From NCBI GenBank assembly GCA_964475545.1, contig CAYYXF010000001.1, forward strand, positions 34,165 through 98,164: 64,000 nt of DNA, written 5' to 3'. Below are positions 17,165 to 26,120 of the stretch, piece by piece. The position numbers were made by a program, and so were the translations under genes. Position 1 is the stretch's first letter. Each line of letters opens with the position of its first letter. The DNA comes from DASPTR01 sp964475545. GTDB taxonomy: Archaea; Thermoproteota; Bathyarchaeia; Bathyarchaeales; Bathycorpusculaceae. The notes under the pieces are model-generated. The model saw nothing but the letters and a program-made list of their open reading frames with translations, ran no database searches and had not been told where the DNA came from.

Positions 17165-17686
17165 ATGTGCGTGTTAGGCAAGGACAAGCTAAGAGAGCTT
17201 ATTGAAAACTACAAGTGCATATACCCGTATGATTACACCTTGCTCGATGGAGACGGGTATATTCTAACAGTCAAGGAAGAAACGACCTTGCACTATCTAG
17301 AACATAAGAACCTGATATCATATGAAGTGGTTTTTGTCCCGCCTAACTATGTGGCTCATTTGACAGCCAAGAGTAAATACGGCAGAATGGGGCTGTCCTT
17401 CTTGAACGCTGCAAAAGTTCACAGCGGATTCGTAGGAAGACTGGCCTTGGAACTAGTAAACTTGAGCAACGAGCGGCACCCAATTACAATTAAGCGTGGA
17501 GACCCTTTCATGCACATTGAATTCGTCACTCGAGAAGGTCTACCGGCACCCTACAATGGAGAATACCAGTTCCAATACCTGACTGATGATGAAATGCAGA
17601 TGTACATACCAATTATGAAGAAGGTTTTCCCGAATTACGATGAGCTTGCCAAAATGTGGTTCAAGAACAAACGATTGTTGACATGA
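17165..17686 (+). CDS. dCTP deaminase/dUTPase superfamily protein
   Basis: A 173-residue trimeric dUTPase-fold protein. An AKSKYGRMGL sequence (the SS-x-A-R-x-GL loop in dCTP deaminase), VHSGFVGRLALEL with the glutamate expected to act in deamination, and a C-terminal PYNGEYQFQ segment resembling the YQGQ lid are visible. It should remove dCTP or dUTP to supply dUMP for thymidylate. The loop differs from the canonical SSLARLGL, so exact substrate is uncertain. A strong promoter and ribosome site lie upstream. Confidence 0.75.
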   Translation: MCVLGKDKLRELIENYKCIYPYDYTLLDGDGYILTVKEETTLHYLEHKNLISYEVVFVPPNYVAHLTAKSKYGRMGLSFLNAAKVHSGFVGRLALELVNLSNERHPITIKRGDPFMHIEFVTREGLPAPYNGEYQFQYLTDDEMQMYIPIMKKVFPNYDELAKMWFKNKRLLT

Positions 17687-17731
17687 CCAGCAAGAGCAAG
17701 CAAATGTTACATTGTCTCTTAACATCCGATT

Positions 17732-19027
17732 CTACTTCTGAAGAACAGTAATTTCACGGCCGATCTTGTGCCTTTTTTCCATGTCGACAAAAGATGATAT
17801 TCTCGTCAATTCCTCAACTGATGAAGCCTTACTGGCAAAGACTTCCTTTTCGAATGGTTGGACTATTTTGAAACCTATTGCTTCTACTTTGTCTTCGAGG
17901 TATACGGTGACGAAGCTTCCGGAACGTGTTCTCACATAAGGGGTTACGAGGACAAGAGTTCCATCGGCTTTTAGTGCCTTGTAGGCTCCTTTTAGGAAAT
18001 CATAATATAGAGGGTTCAGCTTGTCAGTGATTCTTTTTGCGTATGACTCGGTAGGGAGGTGGCGCAAGGCTGGTCCGAGATCGGGTTCTGTCACGATGCA
18101 GTCCACTGTTTTCTCATTGATTTTCTCCGTCAGCTTGCGCGAGTCTCCTTGCAGGATTGTGTACTTCGCCTGTCCCAGATCGTATTCATTTCTTAGCCAA
18201 TCAAGATTCTTGCAAGATGCTTCAATACACCATGGGTCTATGTCGATCCCAATCACTTGTGCCTCTATGAGCAAGGCTTCTTGCAGAATTGTGCCTACGC
18301 CGCAAAAAGGGTCGAGTAAAACTTTTCCAGGCAAGCACTTGGACAAGTTTACCATGATTTTGGCTAATCTCGGCGGGATTGAGAAGATCTTTCGTTGTAC
18401 AGGCCTGCACACGTCTCTTTTTTGGAATTCAAAAGGATTATGAACGGCTAAGGTTCTTGATACAAATGCATATTCTCTTCCTATGCAAAATAGTATCTCT
18501 ACGCCTTCCTCGATTAGCTTCTTTTTCAGCACTTCAACGTGGGTCAGCTGTGGAAACTCTCTGCTCTTAGGAAACCCCATGAACTTGGCTTTCGCTCCCC
18601 TCGAGGCCAACTCGTCCTTGAAGCAACTTCCCACAAACCTCTGCATCTTCTTAGAAAAACGGAGAAGACGAGGGTTCTCGAAATATAGACTGACCCCAAA
18701 GATGAACCTAGTTGGATACGTTTTAAACAAATCGCCAAAGACGTTGTCAGACTGAAGGCACATCCTAACCTGCGCGAGAGCCCGCTTCTCCGCGTGGAGG
18801 AAGGCGTCTTCAATTGCTTCCGAAGGAATTTGGGATATGATTCTTCCAATTTTTATGATGCCCCCTAGGCTGTCTAGAAGAGACGGATCCAAAGTGCTCT
18901 CAGTCGTGACCACAAAGAAGGATTTTGAGAAGCTGACAACTCTGAAGCTGAGTTTCCTGGCTTTGAGGAACGATACAAGCTCGGCTAAGGAAAGTCTCCA
19001 ATTCTTCCCTGGTATGAACACATACAT
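17732..19027 (-). CDS. THUMP-domain RNA methyltransferase (Trm11/TrmG10 type)
   Basis: The chosen start is the ATG at 19027, since MYVFIPGKNWRLS is the usual first strand; a 21-residue longer frame begins at 19090. An N-terminal ferredoxin-like/THUMP region recognises tRNA. The C-terminal Rossmann methyltransferase has LLDPFCGVGTILQEALL (motif I) and GIDIDPWCIEAS. The catalytic motif IV reads TEPDLGPAL, not the DPPY form of TrmG10, so guanine-N2 methylation of tRNA G10 is only a presumed activity. Confidence 0.8.
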   Translation of the reverse strand: MYVFIPGKNWRLSLAELVSFLKARKLSFRVVSFSKSFFVVTTESTLDPSLLDSLGGIIKIGRIISQIPSEAIEDAFLHAEKRALAQVRMCLQSDNVFGDLFKTYPTRFIFGVSLYFENPRLLRFSKKMQRFVGSCFKDELASRGAKAKFMGFPKSREFPQLTHVEVLKKKLIEEGVEILFCIGREYAFVSRTLAVHNPFEFQKRDVCRPVQRKIFSIPPRLAKIMVNLSKCLPGKVLLDPFCGVGTILQEALLIEAQVIGIDIDPWCIEASCKNLDWLRNEYDLGQAKYTILQGDSRKLTEKINEKTVDCIVTEPDLGPALRHLPTESYAKRITDKLNPLYYDFLKGAYKALKADGTLVLVTPYVRTRSGSFVTVYLEDKVEAIGFKIVQPFEKEVFASKASSVEELTRISSFVDMEKRHKIGREITVLQK

Positions 19028-19249
19028 GAATTGTTGGGGGCACAACGTCCTCACGTTTGAACGAGCTACGCAGATAAATCCTGCAAACAATGATTGCTTA
19101 TACTACTATGCCGCTATTTTAGCATTCTAGCTTTCGATTAAGCAGAAGCTGGCGCGAAATACGCGGTTTGTGAATGCTGAATATGTATTATTCAACCAGA
19201 AAGTAGATCAGTAGTCCTGGACACTTACATGAGTTTGTTTGAAAATATG

Positions 19250-19257
19250 TTTAAATA
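19250..19257 (+). promoter_or_regulatory. TATA box of rpl10e
   Basis: TTTAAATA lies 34 bases upstream of the start of the rest of the leader and 41 bases before the ATG at 19291. The surrounding 160-bp intergenic gap shows no other gene. Confidence 0.55.
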
Positions 19258-19290
19258 CGACGGTTATGGTATGCTGAAGGGGAATATTGA

Positions 19291-19809
19291 ATGCATGCGA
19301 AGAACTATCGACCCGTTAAAGGCCAGTCAAACACAAGGAAAGAATTTGCGAAGGGATTTCCACCACCGAAAATAACAAAGTTCACGATGGGAGACACCAA
19401 GGCTCGCTTTGACTATGAAGCAAGGCTTGTCGCCTTGGAGCAGGCCCAGATCCGCCACAACTCGTTGGAAGCTGCTCGTATAGCTTCTAACCGTATCCTG
19501 CTGGATAAACTGGTGAACAATTACCGCCTGGATGTCTTGCCCTACCCGCACAATATTCTGAGGGAGAATAAGATGATCTTCGGAGCGCATGCTGACCGTT
19601 TGCAGCAAGGCATGCGTCAATCTTTCGGCAGACCGATCGGCACTGCCGCGCGGGTCAGAGCCAACCAGACGATCATCAGTGTCCACGTAAATGCAGAAGG
19701 CGTTGAAACGGCGAAAACTGCTTTGAAACGTGGAAGTGCTAAGCTTCCCATTCCATGTCATATAGTCGTTGAGAAAGTGCAGAAGGAAGAGGCGAAAATA
19801 ATTGAGTGA
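19291..19809 (+). CDS. rpl10e: 50S ribosomal protein L16 (L10e family)
   Basis: A 172-residue L10e/uL16 protein: an AKNYRPVKGQ-like start, the conserved ENKMIFGAHADRLQQGMR segment, then FGRPIGTAARV and the C-terminal KLPIPCHIVVE strand. It sits at the base of the central protuberance of the large subunit. The stop overlaps the TTG start of the PEP synthase by eight bases. Confidence 0.95.
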   Translation: MHAKNYRPVKGQSNTRKEFAKGFPPPKITKFTMGDTKARFDYEARLVALEQAQIRHNSLEAARIASNRILLDKLVNNYRLDVLPYPHNILRENKMIFGAHADRLQQGMRQSFGRPIGTAARVRANQTIISVHVNAEGVETAKTALKRGSAKLPIPCHIVVEKVQKEEAKIIE

Positions 19810-22261
19810 AATGCGACAAGACTTAGTAATTTGGTTCGAGAGCTTAAGAAAAACTGATATCCCCTCGGTGGGCGGGAAGAATGCAAATCTGGGCGAGATG
19901 ACTAGCGCTGGAATCGCTGTTCCACCAGGTTTCGCCATAACAGCGTATTCCTACAAGAAATTCATTGAAGAGACGGGGATATCCTCGAAAATCTACGAAA
20001 TCATAAAGGAGACGGTCACAAATCCGAACGACCCGAAACTGTACGAAATTGCTTCGAAGAAGATCAGGGAGCTGATAGAAGCAACGCCGATGCCCAAAGA
20101 CACTGAAAATGCCATCAGGTCGGCATATGAGCAATTGTGTAAGAAGCTTAATTTGAATGATGTCTTTGTGGCTGTGAGATCGAGCGCGACAGCTGAGGAT
20201 TTGGCTGACGCGTCATTCGCCGGGCAACAAGAGACATTTCTGAATGTAAAAGGTGCCTTGGAGGTTCTGAAGTATACAGTAAAATGCTGGTCGAGCCTTT
20301 TTACGCCTCGTGCAATTTACTATCGCACTGAGAAGGGTTTTGCGCATGAAAAAGTCTTCATAAGCGTGGGGGTTCAAAAGATGGTGAATTCGAGAGCGGC
20401 AGGAGTTATGTTTACCATAAATCCTGTCACTGGAGACACTAGTCAGATAGTAATCGAGGGTACCTATGGTCTGGGCGAGGCTGTCGTCTCCGGAGCCGTC
20501 AACCCTGATGATTTTGTGGTTGACAAGAAGACTCTAAAAATAGTCGAGCGGCGTTTAGCTAAGAAGACCGTTCAGTATATTCGTGACCCGAACACTGGCA
20601 AGACCGTTCATGCAGAAGTGCCTGCTGAAAAACGAGAGCAACCGTGCATTAGTGACGAGGAAATACTGAAACTTGCAGAGTTAGCTAAAAGCATTGAGCA
20701 GCATTATGGGAAGGCTCAAGATATTGAGTGGGCGATCGAAAGAGACTTGCCTTTTCCGATCAACATCTTCATGACACAATCAAGACCTGAGACAGTTTGG
20801 TCCCAAAAGACAGCAGAGGTTCCTAGCAAAGCAGAAACAGAGAGGGTCAAGCCAACAGAAATGTTGAACGTTGTTGTGAGAGGAATTGCGGCTGGAAAAA
20901 GGGGTTTCGGCATAGGCGTCGCAAAAGTTGTTGCGGACACTGAAGAAGCCTCAAAAATCATGCAGAAAGGCGACATACTCGTTACTGACATGACTAACCC
21001 TGATTATGTGCCTTTCATGAAGCTATCCGGAGCAATAGTCACTGATAAGGGTGGAGTAACATGCCACGCAGCCATCGTAAGCCGTGAACTAGGCATTCCA
21101 TGCGTAGTGGGAACTGAGAACGCCACAAAGCTTATGGTCACTGGGAGAGAGTACACTGTTGATTCCAAAAGCGGCATCGTCTATGAAGGCGTGCTACAGA
21201 CCTTAACTGCGCAACTCTCGTCAGCCAGCGGAGCCACCGTTTCTGGCTCCGCACTTACTGGAGGCGTGTACCAATCTGTGCCAGTTACCGCAACAAAGAT
21301 CTACATGAACTTGGGTGTTCCAGAAAAGGTTGAAGATTACAAAGACCTGCCCTTTGAAGGCATCGGACTCATGCGCATGGAGTTCATCTTGGCCAGCTAC
21401 ATAGGCGAGCACCCAATGTCCTTTGTGGATACGGGTCGCTCACAAGTTTTCGTAGATAAACTGGCTGAAGGAATAGCTACGGTTGCAAGGGCAATACAAC
21501 CACGCCCAGTTGTAGTACGCTTCAGCGACTTCAAGACGAACGAATATCGCGAGCTGAGGGGCGGCGACAAATACGAAATTGTAGAAGCCAACCCGATGCT
21601 TGGCTGGAGAGGATGCAGCAGATACATAAGCGAATGGTATGAGAAAGCCTTCAGACTTGAATGCCAAGCAATCCGAAAATGCCGCAAAGAATGGGGCCTC
21701 AAGAACGTGTGGGTAATGCTTCCGGTGGTCCGTACAGTTTGGGAAGCAAAGAAGGTTTTAGAGATCATACGGGAAGAAGGGTTGGAGAGATCAAAGGATT
21801 TCAAGGTTTGGTTCATGGCTGAAACCCCGTCAATTGCTATACTTGCTGATCAGTTCTCGAAACTCTGCGACGGATTCTCCATAGGCTCAAACGATATGAC
21901 ACAGGGCATTCTCATGATTGACAGAGATTCAGAACGCTTAGGTCAAATGGGCTACTTCGATGAAAGAGACCTGGCGGTAGAAAGGATAATTGCCCACCTG
22001 ATCAAAGTGGCTCACGAGAATGGGGTAACAGTATCGATATGTGGTGAGGGCCCTTCAAATCTGCCAGACTTTGCAGAGTTTCTCGTGAGAGTTGGAATCG
22101 ACAGCATATCAGTGAACAATGACGCAGTTGTCGCGACCAAAAGACTCGTGGCGAGCATAGAACGCAAAATAATGCTTGAGGAGCTTGCTGAACAACACGA
22201 GAGGGCGCATCGTCGCCCAACCCAAACGTCAAAACAAGATTTGGAATGGGCACTTGAATAG
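19802..22261 (+). CDS. ppsA: Phosphoenolpyruvate synthase (pyruvate, water dikinase)
   Basis: An 819-residue enzyme converting pyruvate and ATP to PEP for gluconeogenesis. The N-terminal ATP-grasp domain contains GGKNANLGEM and an SSATAEDLADASFAGQQ-type signature in two parts. The swivelling domain has the phosphohistidine near residue 420 in a GGVTCHAAI motif. The C-terminal PEP barrel ends with SIGSNDMTQ and CGEGPSN. TTG at 19802 is chosen because GGAGG lies ten bases upstream; an ATG is at 19811. It overlaps rpl10e, an unusual pairing. Confidence 0.94.
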   Translation: MSEMRQDLVIWFESLRKTDIPSVGGKNANLGEMTSAGIAVPPGFAITAYSYKKFIEETGISSKIYEIIKETVTNPNDPKLYEIASKKIRELIEATPMPKDTENAIRSAYEQLCKKLNLNDVFVAVRSSATAEDLADASFAGQQETFLNVKGALEVLKYTVKCWSSLFTPRAIYYRTEKGFAHEKVFISVGVQKMVNSRAAGVMFTINPVTGDTSQIVIEGTYGLGEAVVSGAVNPDDFVVDKKTLKIVERRLAKKTVQYIRDPNTGKTVHAEVPAEKREQPCISDEEILKLAELAKSIEQHYGKAQDIEWAIERDLPFPINIFMTQSRPETVWSQKTAEVPSKAETERVKPTEMLNVVVRGIAAGKRGFGIGVAKVVADTEEASKIMQKGDILVTDMTNPDYVPFMKLSGAIVTDKGGVTCHAAIVSRELGIPCVVGTENATKLMVTGREYTVDSKSGIVYEGVLQTLTAQLSSASGATVSGSALTGGVYQSVPVTATKIYMNLGVPEKVEDYKDLPFEGIGLMRMEFILASYIGEHPMSFVDTGRSQVFVDKLAEGIATVARAIQPRPVVVRFSDFKTNEYRELRGGDKYEIVEANPMLGWRGCSRYISEWYEKAFRLECQAIRKCRKEWGLKNVWVMLPVVRTVWEAKKVLEIIREEGLERSKDFKVWFMAETPSIAILADQFSKLCDGFSIGSNDMTQGILMIDRDSERLGQMGYFDERDLAVERIIAHLIKVAHENGVTVSICGEGPSNLPDFAEFLVRVGIDSISVNNDAVVATKRLVASIERKIMLEELAEQHERAHRRPTQTSKQDLEWALE

Positions 22262-22326
22262 CCGCCACTGCTCATTCCATTTTCCATGACTTGATTCTTG
22301 ATAGACTGGACTTCGAGAGTGCTTAG

Positions 22327-23328
22327 ATGAAGAACTTCGATTTTGAAGAGGAAAGAGTGAAGCAAGAAATACTGAAACTTGGAGCTAAGCGTGTCCTGCT
22401 GCAGCTTCCTGAAGGCTTGAAGCCTGAAGCCCCGCGTTTGGCCAAGATTATCGAAAAGACAGGCGCCTTGCCTATTGTTTCAGCCGACCCATGCTACGGA
22501 GCATGCGATCTAGCAACGGAAGCCGCAGAAAGCCTAGGAGTAGATATGATAATTCACTACGGACATGCGAAGTTGCTGAAACATGCGCCTGTACCCGCAG
22601 TCTATGTTGAGGCAAGAGCAACCGTAAACGTTAATGAAGCTGTCGAAAAGGCCTTGCCTCTGCTGAGAAAATGGCAGAAGATCGGTTTGACCACCACAGT
22701 TCAGCACGTTCAAACCCTGGACGCAGTAAGAGAAACCCTAGTTCGCGCAGGAAAAACCGTCATAATAGGCGACACTGGAAGACTAGGCTATCCTGGACAG
22801 GTTATCGGATGCGATTACACCAATGCCAAATCAATATTGAAAGACGTGGAAGCCTTCCTCTTCGTAGGTGGCGGACGATTCCATGCCTTAGGAGTAGCGT
22901 TGTCAACCTCAAAGCCCACAATAGTTGCTGACCCATATAACAACCAAGCTTTCTCAGTTGCCGACGACGCTAAAAGAATCATCAGACAACGATGGAGAAG
23001 CATAGAGGAAGCTGAAAAGGCAAGGAGTTTCGGAATCCTGATTGGATTGAAGCCAGGACAGAAAAACATGGAGCAGGCTTTGCAGATAAGACAGAAGTTT
23101 GAAGAGAAAGGGAAAACTGCCTGTCTACTTGCCCTGAAAGAGGTCACGCCTGAAGCGCTTATGGAATTCCCAACGATAGAAGCCTATGTGAACACTGCAT
23201 GTCTAAGACTGTCCGTTGAAGATGCTCAAAGATACAGAGTGCCGGTGCTTTCGAAGAATGAAGCTCTAGTGGTTGTTGGAGAAATGTCTTGGGAAGAATT
23301 ATGCAGAAAAGGATTGTTCGAAAATTAG
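22327..23328 (+). CDS. dph2: Diphthamide synthesis enzyme Dph2
   Basis: A 333-residue non-classical radical-SAM enzyme that moves the aminocarboxypropyl group of SAM onto the histidine of EF-2, the first step of diphthamide synthesis. The three cluster cysteines are present in the three repeated domains: Cys56 (ADPCYGACD), Cys162 (IGCDYT) and Cys292 (NTACLR). The length is normal for the archaeal homodimer. Its end overlaps the METTL5-like gene by 28 bases. Confidence 0.95.
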   Translation: MKNFDFEEERVKQEILKLGAKRVLLQLPEGLKPEAPRLAKIIEKTGALPIVSADPCYGACDLATEAAESLGVDMIIHYGHAKLLKHAPVPAVYVEARATVNVNEAVEKALPLLRKWQKIGLTTTVQHVQTLDAVRETLVRAGKTVIIGDTGRLGYPGQVIGCDYTNAKSILKDVEAFLFVGGGRFHALGVALSTSKPTIVADPYNNQAFSVADDAKRIIRQRWRSIEEAEKARSFGILIGLKPGQKNMEQALQIRQKFEEKGKTACLLALKEVTPEALMEFPTIEAYVNTACLRLSVEDAQRYRVPVLSKNEALVVVGEMSWEELCRKGLFEN

Positions 23329-24008
23329 ATTTGGAAATGCTGCTTTCTCGTGTTGAACCTCATCCGACACCTAAACCTAGCATTGAGCAATACACTGCAC
23401 CTGCTGGCGTTGCAGCAACAATGCTCTACATTGCTGCGTATGCGAACAACAGCATTGCTGGCAGATCTGTTTTGGATCTGGGATGTGGCACAGGAAGGTT
23501 AGCTTTGGGTGCAGCCTTCTTAGGCGCGAAAAGGGTCCTAGGCGTGGACATTGACAAAACTGCCATTAACATGGCGATTGAGAATTCGACGAAAATAGGC
23601 ATGAAGGGGAAAGTGGACTGGCTTGTCGCTGACATAGATGCCATCTGGGGAAGATTTGACACTGTTCTGCAAAACCCGCCATATGGTGTGCAGACGACGA
23701 GGGCTGATAGAAAGTTTCTTGAAAAAGCCTTGGAAGTTGGCAAGACAGTGTATTCGCTTCATAAGAACCCGCAGAAAGACTTGACTTTCTACAAGAGGTT
23801 GAAGGCTGACTCCAGGGGAATACTGCCAGTTGCCCCGGCTCCTTTCTTGAGGGCATTTATTGAAGGGCACGGGGGAGAAATCAAAGCTGTCTACGCCATG
23901 ATTATGTCAATTCCGCATATGTTTAGTTTTCACGCCAAGAAGAAGCACGAGTTTATAGTTGACCTCTACATCATAAGCGGTCAGCCGATTAATCAAAAGG
24001 TTTATTGA
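23301..24008 (+). CDS. METTL5-like RNA N6-adenine methyltransferase
   Basis: A 235-residue methyltransferase from the ATG at 23301. Motif I LDLGCGTGRLALG is near residue 57 and the N6-adenine catalytic motif NPPYG at 125-129. The eukaryotic homologue METTL5 with Trmt112 methylates one adenine of 18S rRNA, so a small-subunit rRNA target is likely. The C-terminus holds a FHAKKKHEFIVDLYII strand typical of the archaeal form. The start lies inside dph2 in another frame, so the two are coupled. Confidence 0.88.
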   Translation: MQKRIVRKLDLEMLLSRVEPHPTPKPSIEQYTAPAGVAATMLYIAAYANNSIAGRSVLDLGCGTGRLALGAAFLGAKRVLGVDIDKTAINMAIENSTKIGMKGKVDWLVADIDAIWGRFDTVLQNPPYGVQTTRADRKFLEKALEVGKTVYSLHKNPQKDLTFYKRLKADSRGILPVAPAPFLRAFIEGHGGEIKAVYAMIMSIPHMFSFHAKKKHEFIVDLYIISGQPINQKVY

Positions 24009-24113
24009 GAGGCATGGAAAACTACAGTTATACCCATCGAGCGAACAGGTAAACCTAATCATGTTTGAATATTGGACTGCACACAGGGTGCAAAACAAGA
24101 AAAGTGAATTTGA

Positions 24114-24695
24114 ATGAGTTCGAAACCAGCTGAACAGAAAAGTGGGCAGCTAGTTCTGCCCGGTGAACGCTTAGGCGTGATCGAAGAGTTTGTCCCGGAT
24201 GCGGGAACCTTCGTGAAAGACGGAGTAATCTACTCTGAAGTTGTCGGCCGAGCCCTGCTTGACCCCGCAACCAGACGTGTCGCAGTTAATCCAGTCGGTC
24301 GAAGCGTTTTGGTCCCAAAAGTCGGAAGCATCGTGATAGGTCAAGTTTCAGGGGCTCAACCTGAGAATGCTAACGTGCGCATCCTTCTGGTGGGGGATAA
24401 GAAGCTTTCAGGCGTTTTCACGGGAGTCCTGCACATTTCTGATGTACATTTGAGATACGTTGATTCTATGTTTGAAATCTGCAAGGCTGGTGACATCATA
24501 AGGGCCAAGGTCATCAGCGACAAGAATCAGACTTATCATTTGTCAACCAAGGATAAGGAGTTGGGTGTTATCTACGGCTTTTGCTCAACCTGCGGGGCCA
24601 CACTGGAATTGAAGAGGCAGAGCATGCATTGTCCAAGATGTGGGAGAATTGAAACGAGGAAGACCGCGTTTGACTATGGAAAAGCGGCGGTCTAA
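24114..24695 (+). CDS. csl4: Exosome RNA-binding subunit Csl4
   Basis: A 193-residue Csl4: an N-terminal domain with LPGERLGVIEEF, a central S1 domain (about 70-150), and a C-terminal C4 zinc ribbon (CSTC...CPRC). It caps the Rrp41/Rrp42 ring and guides RNA, with DnaG as partner. It starts a csl4-rpoL pair, thirteen bases from the next gene. Confidence 0.94.
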   Translation: MSSKPAEQKSGQLVLPGERLGVIEEFVPDAGTFVKDGVIYSEVVGRALLDPATRRVAVNPVGRSVLVPKVGSIVIGQVSGAQPENANVRILLVGDKKLSGVFTGVLHISDVHLRYVDSMFEICKAGDIIRAKVISDKNQTYHLSTKDKELGVIYGFCSTCGATLELKRQSMHCPRCGRIETRKTAFDYGKAAV

Positions 24696-24713
24696 AACAG
24701 GAGGAACATGTGG

Positions 24714-24998
24714 ATGAAGGTCAAGGTTTTGAACAAGACTCCTGACGAGCTGAAATTGGAAATTGAAGGCGTCGGGCACACTCTCTGCAATCTGCTTCAG
24801 AAAAGGATCTTGGAAGAGGAGAATGTGGATCTGGCTGGTTACGACATTCCCCATCCCATGACAGCGAGCGCAATAGTCTATGTGCGCACGAAGGGCAAGA
24901 CAAAGCCTGAAGACGTTCTGAAGCACGCAGCGGCAAAGGCACGAGAGCTGAACGCTGAGTTCGGCAAAGAATTTGAGAAAGCCCTCAAGAAAGCTTGA
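24714..24998 (+). CDS. rpoL: RNA polymerase subunit L (Rpo11)
   Basis: A 94-residue Rpo11 subunit, partner of Rpo3 in polymerase assembly. The HTLCNLLQKRIL sequence and the DIPHPM motif are diagnostic. GGAGG at 24700-24704 favours the ATG at 24714 over the one at 24708. Its 3' end overlaps the convergent RNase III-like gene by 14 bases. Confidence 0.94.
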   Translation: MKVKVLNKTPDELKLEIEGVGHTLCNLLQKRILEEENVDLAGYDIPHPMTASAIVYVRTKGKTKPEDVLKHAAAKARELNAEFGKEFEKALKKA

Positions 24999-25365
24999 TT
25001 CTCTCCACTATCTTCTCAAGAAGCCTACTTAAAGCCTCAGCAGGATCATCGTCTTTTTCGAGCATTGCCACACTTTCCTCTAAGGTAATGTGACCGTGCA
25101 GCCAAGCGTAGACTATCAATGCTTCAGCTGCATCGGCCAACTCATGACTAGTCATGCTAGATGGCGCATAAGGTCTCAAACCAGCTCTTCTAAGCCCCTC
25201 GGCAAGAAGACTACCCTTCACTTTCGCGCCAGAAGGTCTGCCATTCTTGCCTGATAGAGCCAAAGAATAGACAAGATTGACGAACGCATCGCCCAGTGAT
25301 GCCAATCTGTGGTCTGTCATGACTCCAGTCAGGCTGTTATGTGTCGGTATGAAAGAGAACATTCT
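24985..25365 (-). CDS. Single-domain RNase III-like protein
   Basis: A 126-residue protein from the ATG at 25365. HRLASLGDAFVNLVY resembles the RNase III signature LEFLGDA and a DAAEALIVYAW stretch resembles its second acidic motif DxxEA. The Glu of the first motif is replaced by Ser, so full cleavage activity is uncertain. There is no dsRNA-binding domain. The frame is open for another 119 residues upstream, but that part is antisense-like sequence from the methyltransferase gene and shows no conservation. Convergent with rpoL. Confidence 0.75.
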   Translation of the reverse strand, partial: RMFSFIPTHNSLTGVMTDHRLASLGDAFVNLVYSLALSGKNGRPSGAKVKGSLLAEGLRRAGLRPYAPSSMTSHELADAAEALIVYAWLHGHITLEESVAMLEKDDDPAEALSRLLEKIVERIKLS

Positions 25366-25391
25366 AACATTTTTCTTCAACTTTGAGCACG

Positions 25392-26051
25392 TCACCGACT
25401 TTGGCTTTCCTGACTGCGAATTCTTTGCCAAAGCTTGGGAATGAAGCGTCCAGTCTTCTTTTGATACTCCATATATTCGCGACCAAACCGTTGTTCCAAG
25501 AGCTTTTCTTCTTGGAAAGTGACTTGAAAGTACCCGGGGATTGCAATAAGCGGAATTAGTGTGAGCCAACTTGGCCAGATTGCGAGAAGACCGATAAACA
25601 TGGAGAAGTAGGCGAGATAAGATGGGTGACGCACATACCGGTATGGCCCCAATGTGACAAGTTTGTGTTTGTCGCGCATTGCCCATGAGGTTGCATATTG
25701 TCCACGCGCGACGACGCTCCACAGGAATAGGGAGTATCCAAATGTCGTTAGGAGCAGGCCTGAGATTTGTGCGTAGGGAATAAAGGTGGGTTGGAGGCCG
25801 AAGACGAAAGGGCTTAGCAATGAGATAGAATTAGCCAAAACTAGGAGGGGATGCAGGATGGCTTCGATGAAGTAGACCAGTGTTCCTAGAGCTGCCATGC
25901 TTACGGTGATGCCTGAGGGGCGGTCAATCTCTGCATGTGGAGTCACCGCGTCTTCTGTTCTATGCGTCACCAAGATATTGTGCAGGTTAACCGCGAAAAA
26001 CAGTCCCAGACATATTAGAAGGAAACTGGCTATGATGGTTTCCATCAGCAT
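25392..26051 (-). CDS. Isoprenylcysteine carboxyl methyltransferase (ICMT)-like membrane protein
   Basis: A 219-residue integral membrane protein with about five helices. The C-terminal half holds the ICMT/phospholipid methyltransferase signature GPYRYVRHPSY and the distal EEKLLEQRFGREYMEY segment that bind SAM in the membrane. Archaea lack prenylated Ras-type proteins, so the natural acceptor is probably a lipid or small isoprenoid, which is inference. It may be co-transcribed with the RNase III-like gene 26 bases downstream. Confidence 0.85.
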   Translation of the reverse strand: MLMETIIASFLLICLGLFFAVNLHNILVTHRTEDAVTPHAEIDRPSGITVSMAALGTLVYFIEAILHPLLVLANSISLLSPFVFGLQPTFIPYAQISGLLLTTFGYSLFLWSVVARGQYATSWAMRDKHKLVTLGPYRYVRHPSYLAYFSMFIGLLAIWPSWLTLIPLIAIPGYFQVTFQEEKLLEQRFGREYMEYQKKTGRFIPKLWQRIRSQESQSR

Positions 26052-26120
26052 GATGTTAGTTGACCAAAGTATCAGCTTATAAATCTATGTGCGTTCATAT
26101 TTTCTAGCGACTTTGAGGCA

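Noticed and set aside
25366..25722. N-terminal extension of the RNase III-like protein
   Set aside because: This 119-residue part is antisense to the ICMT-like coding sequence and has no conserved motif.
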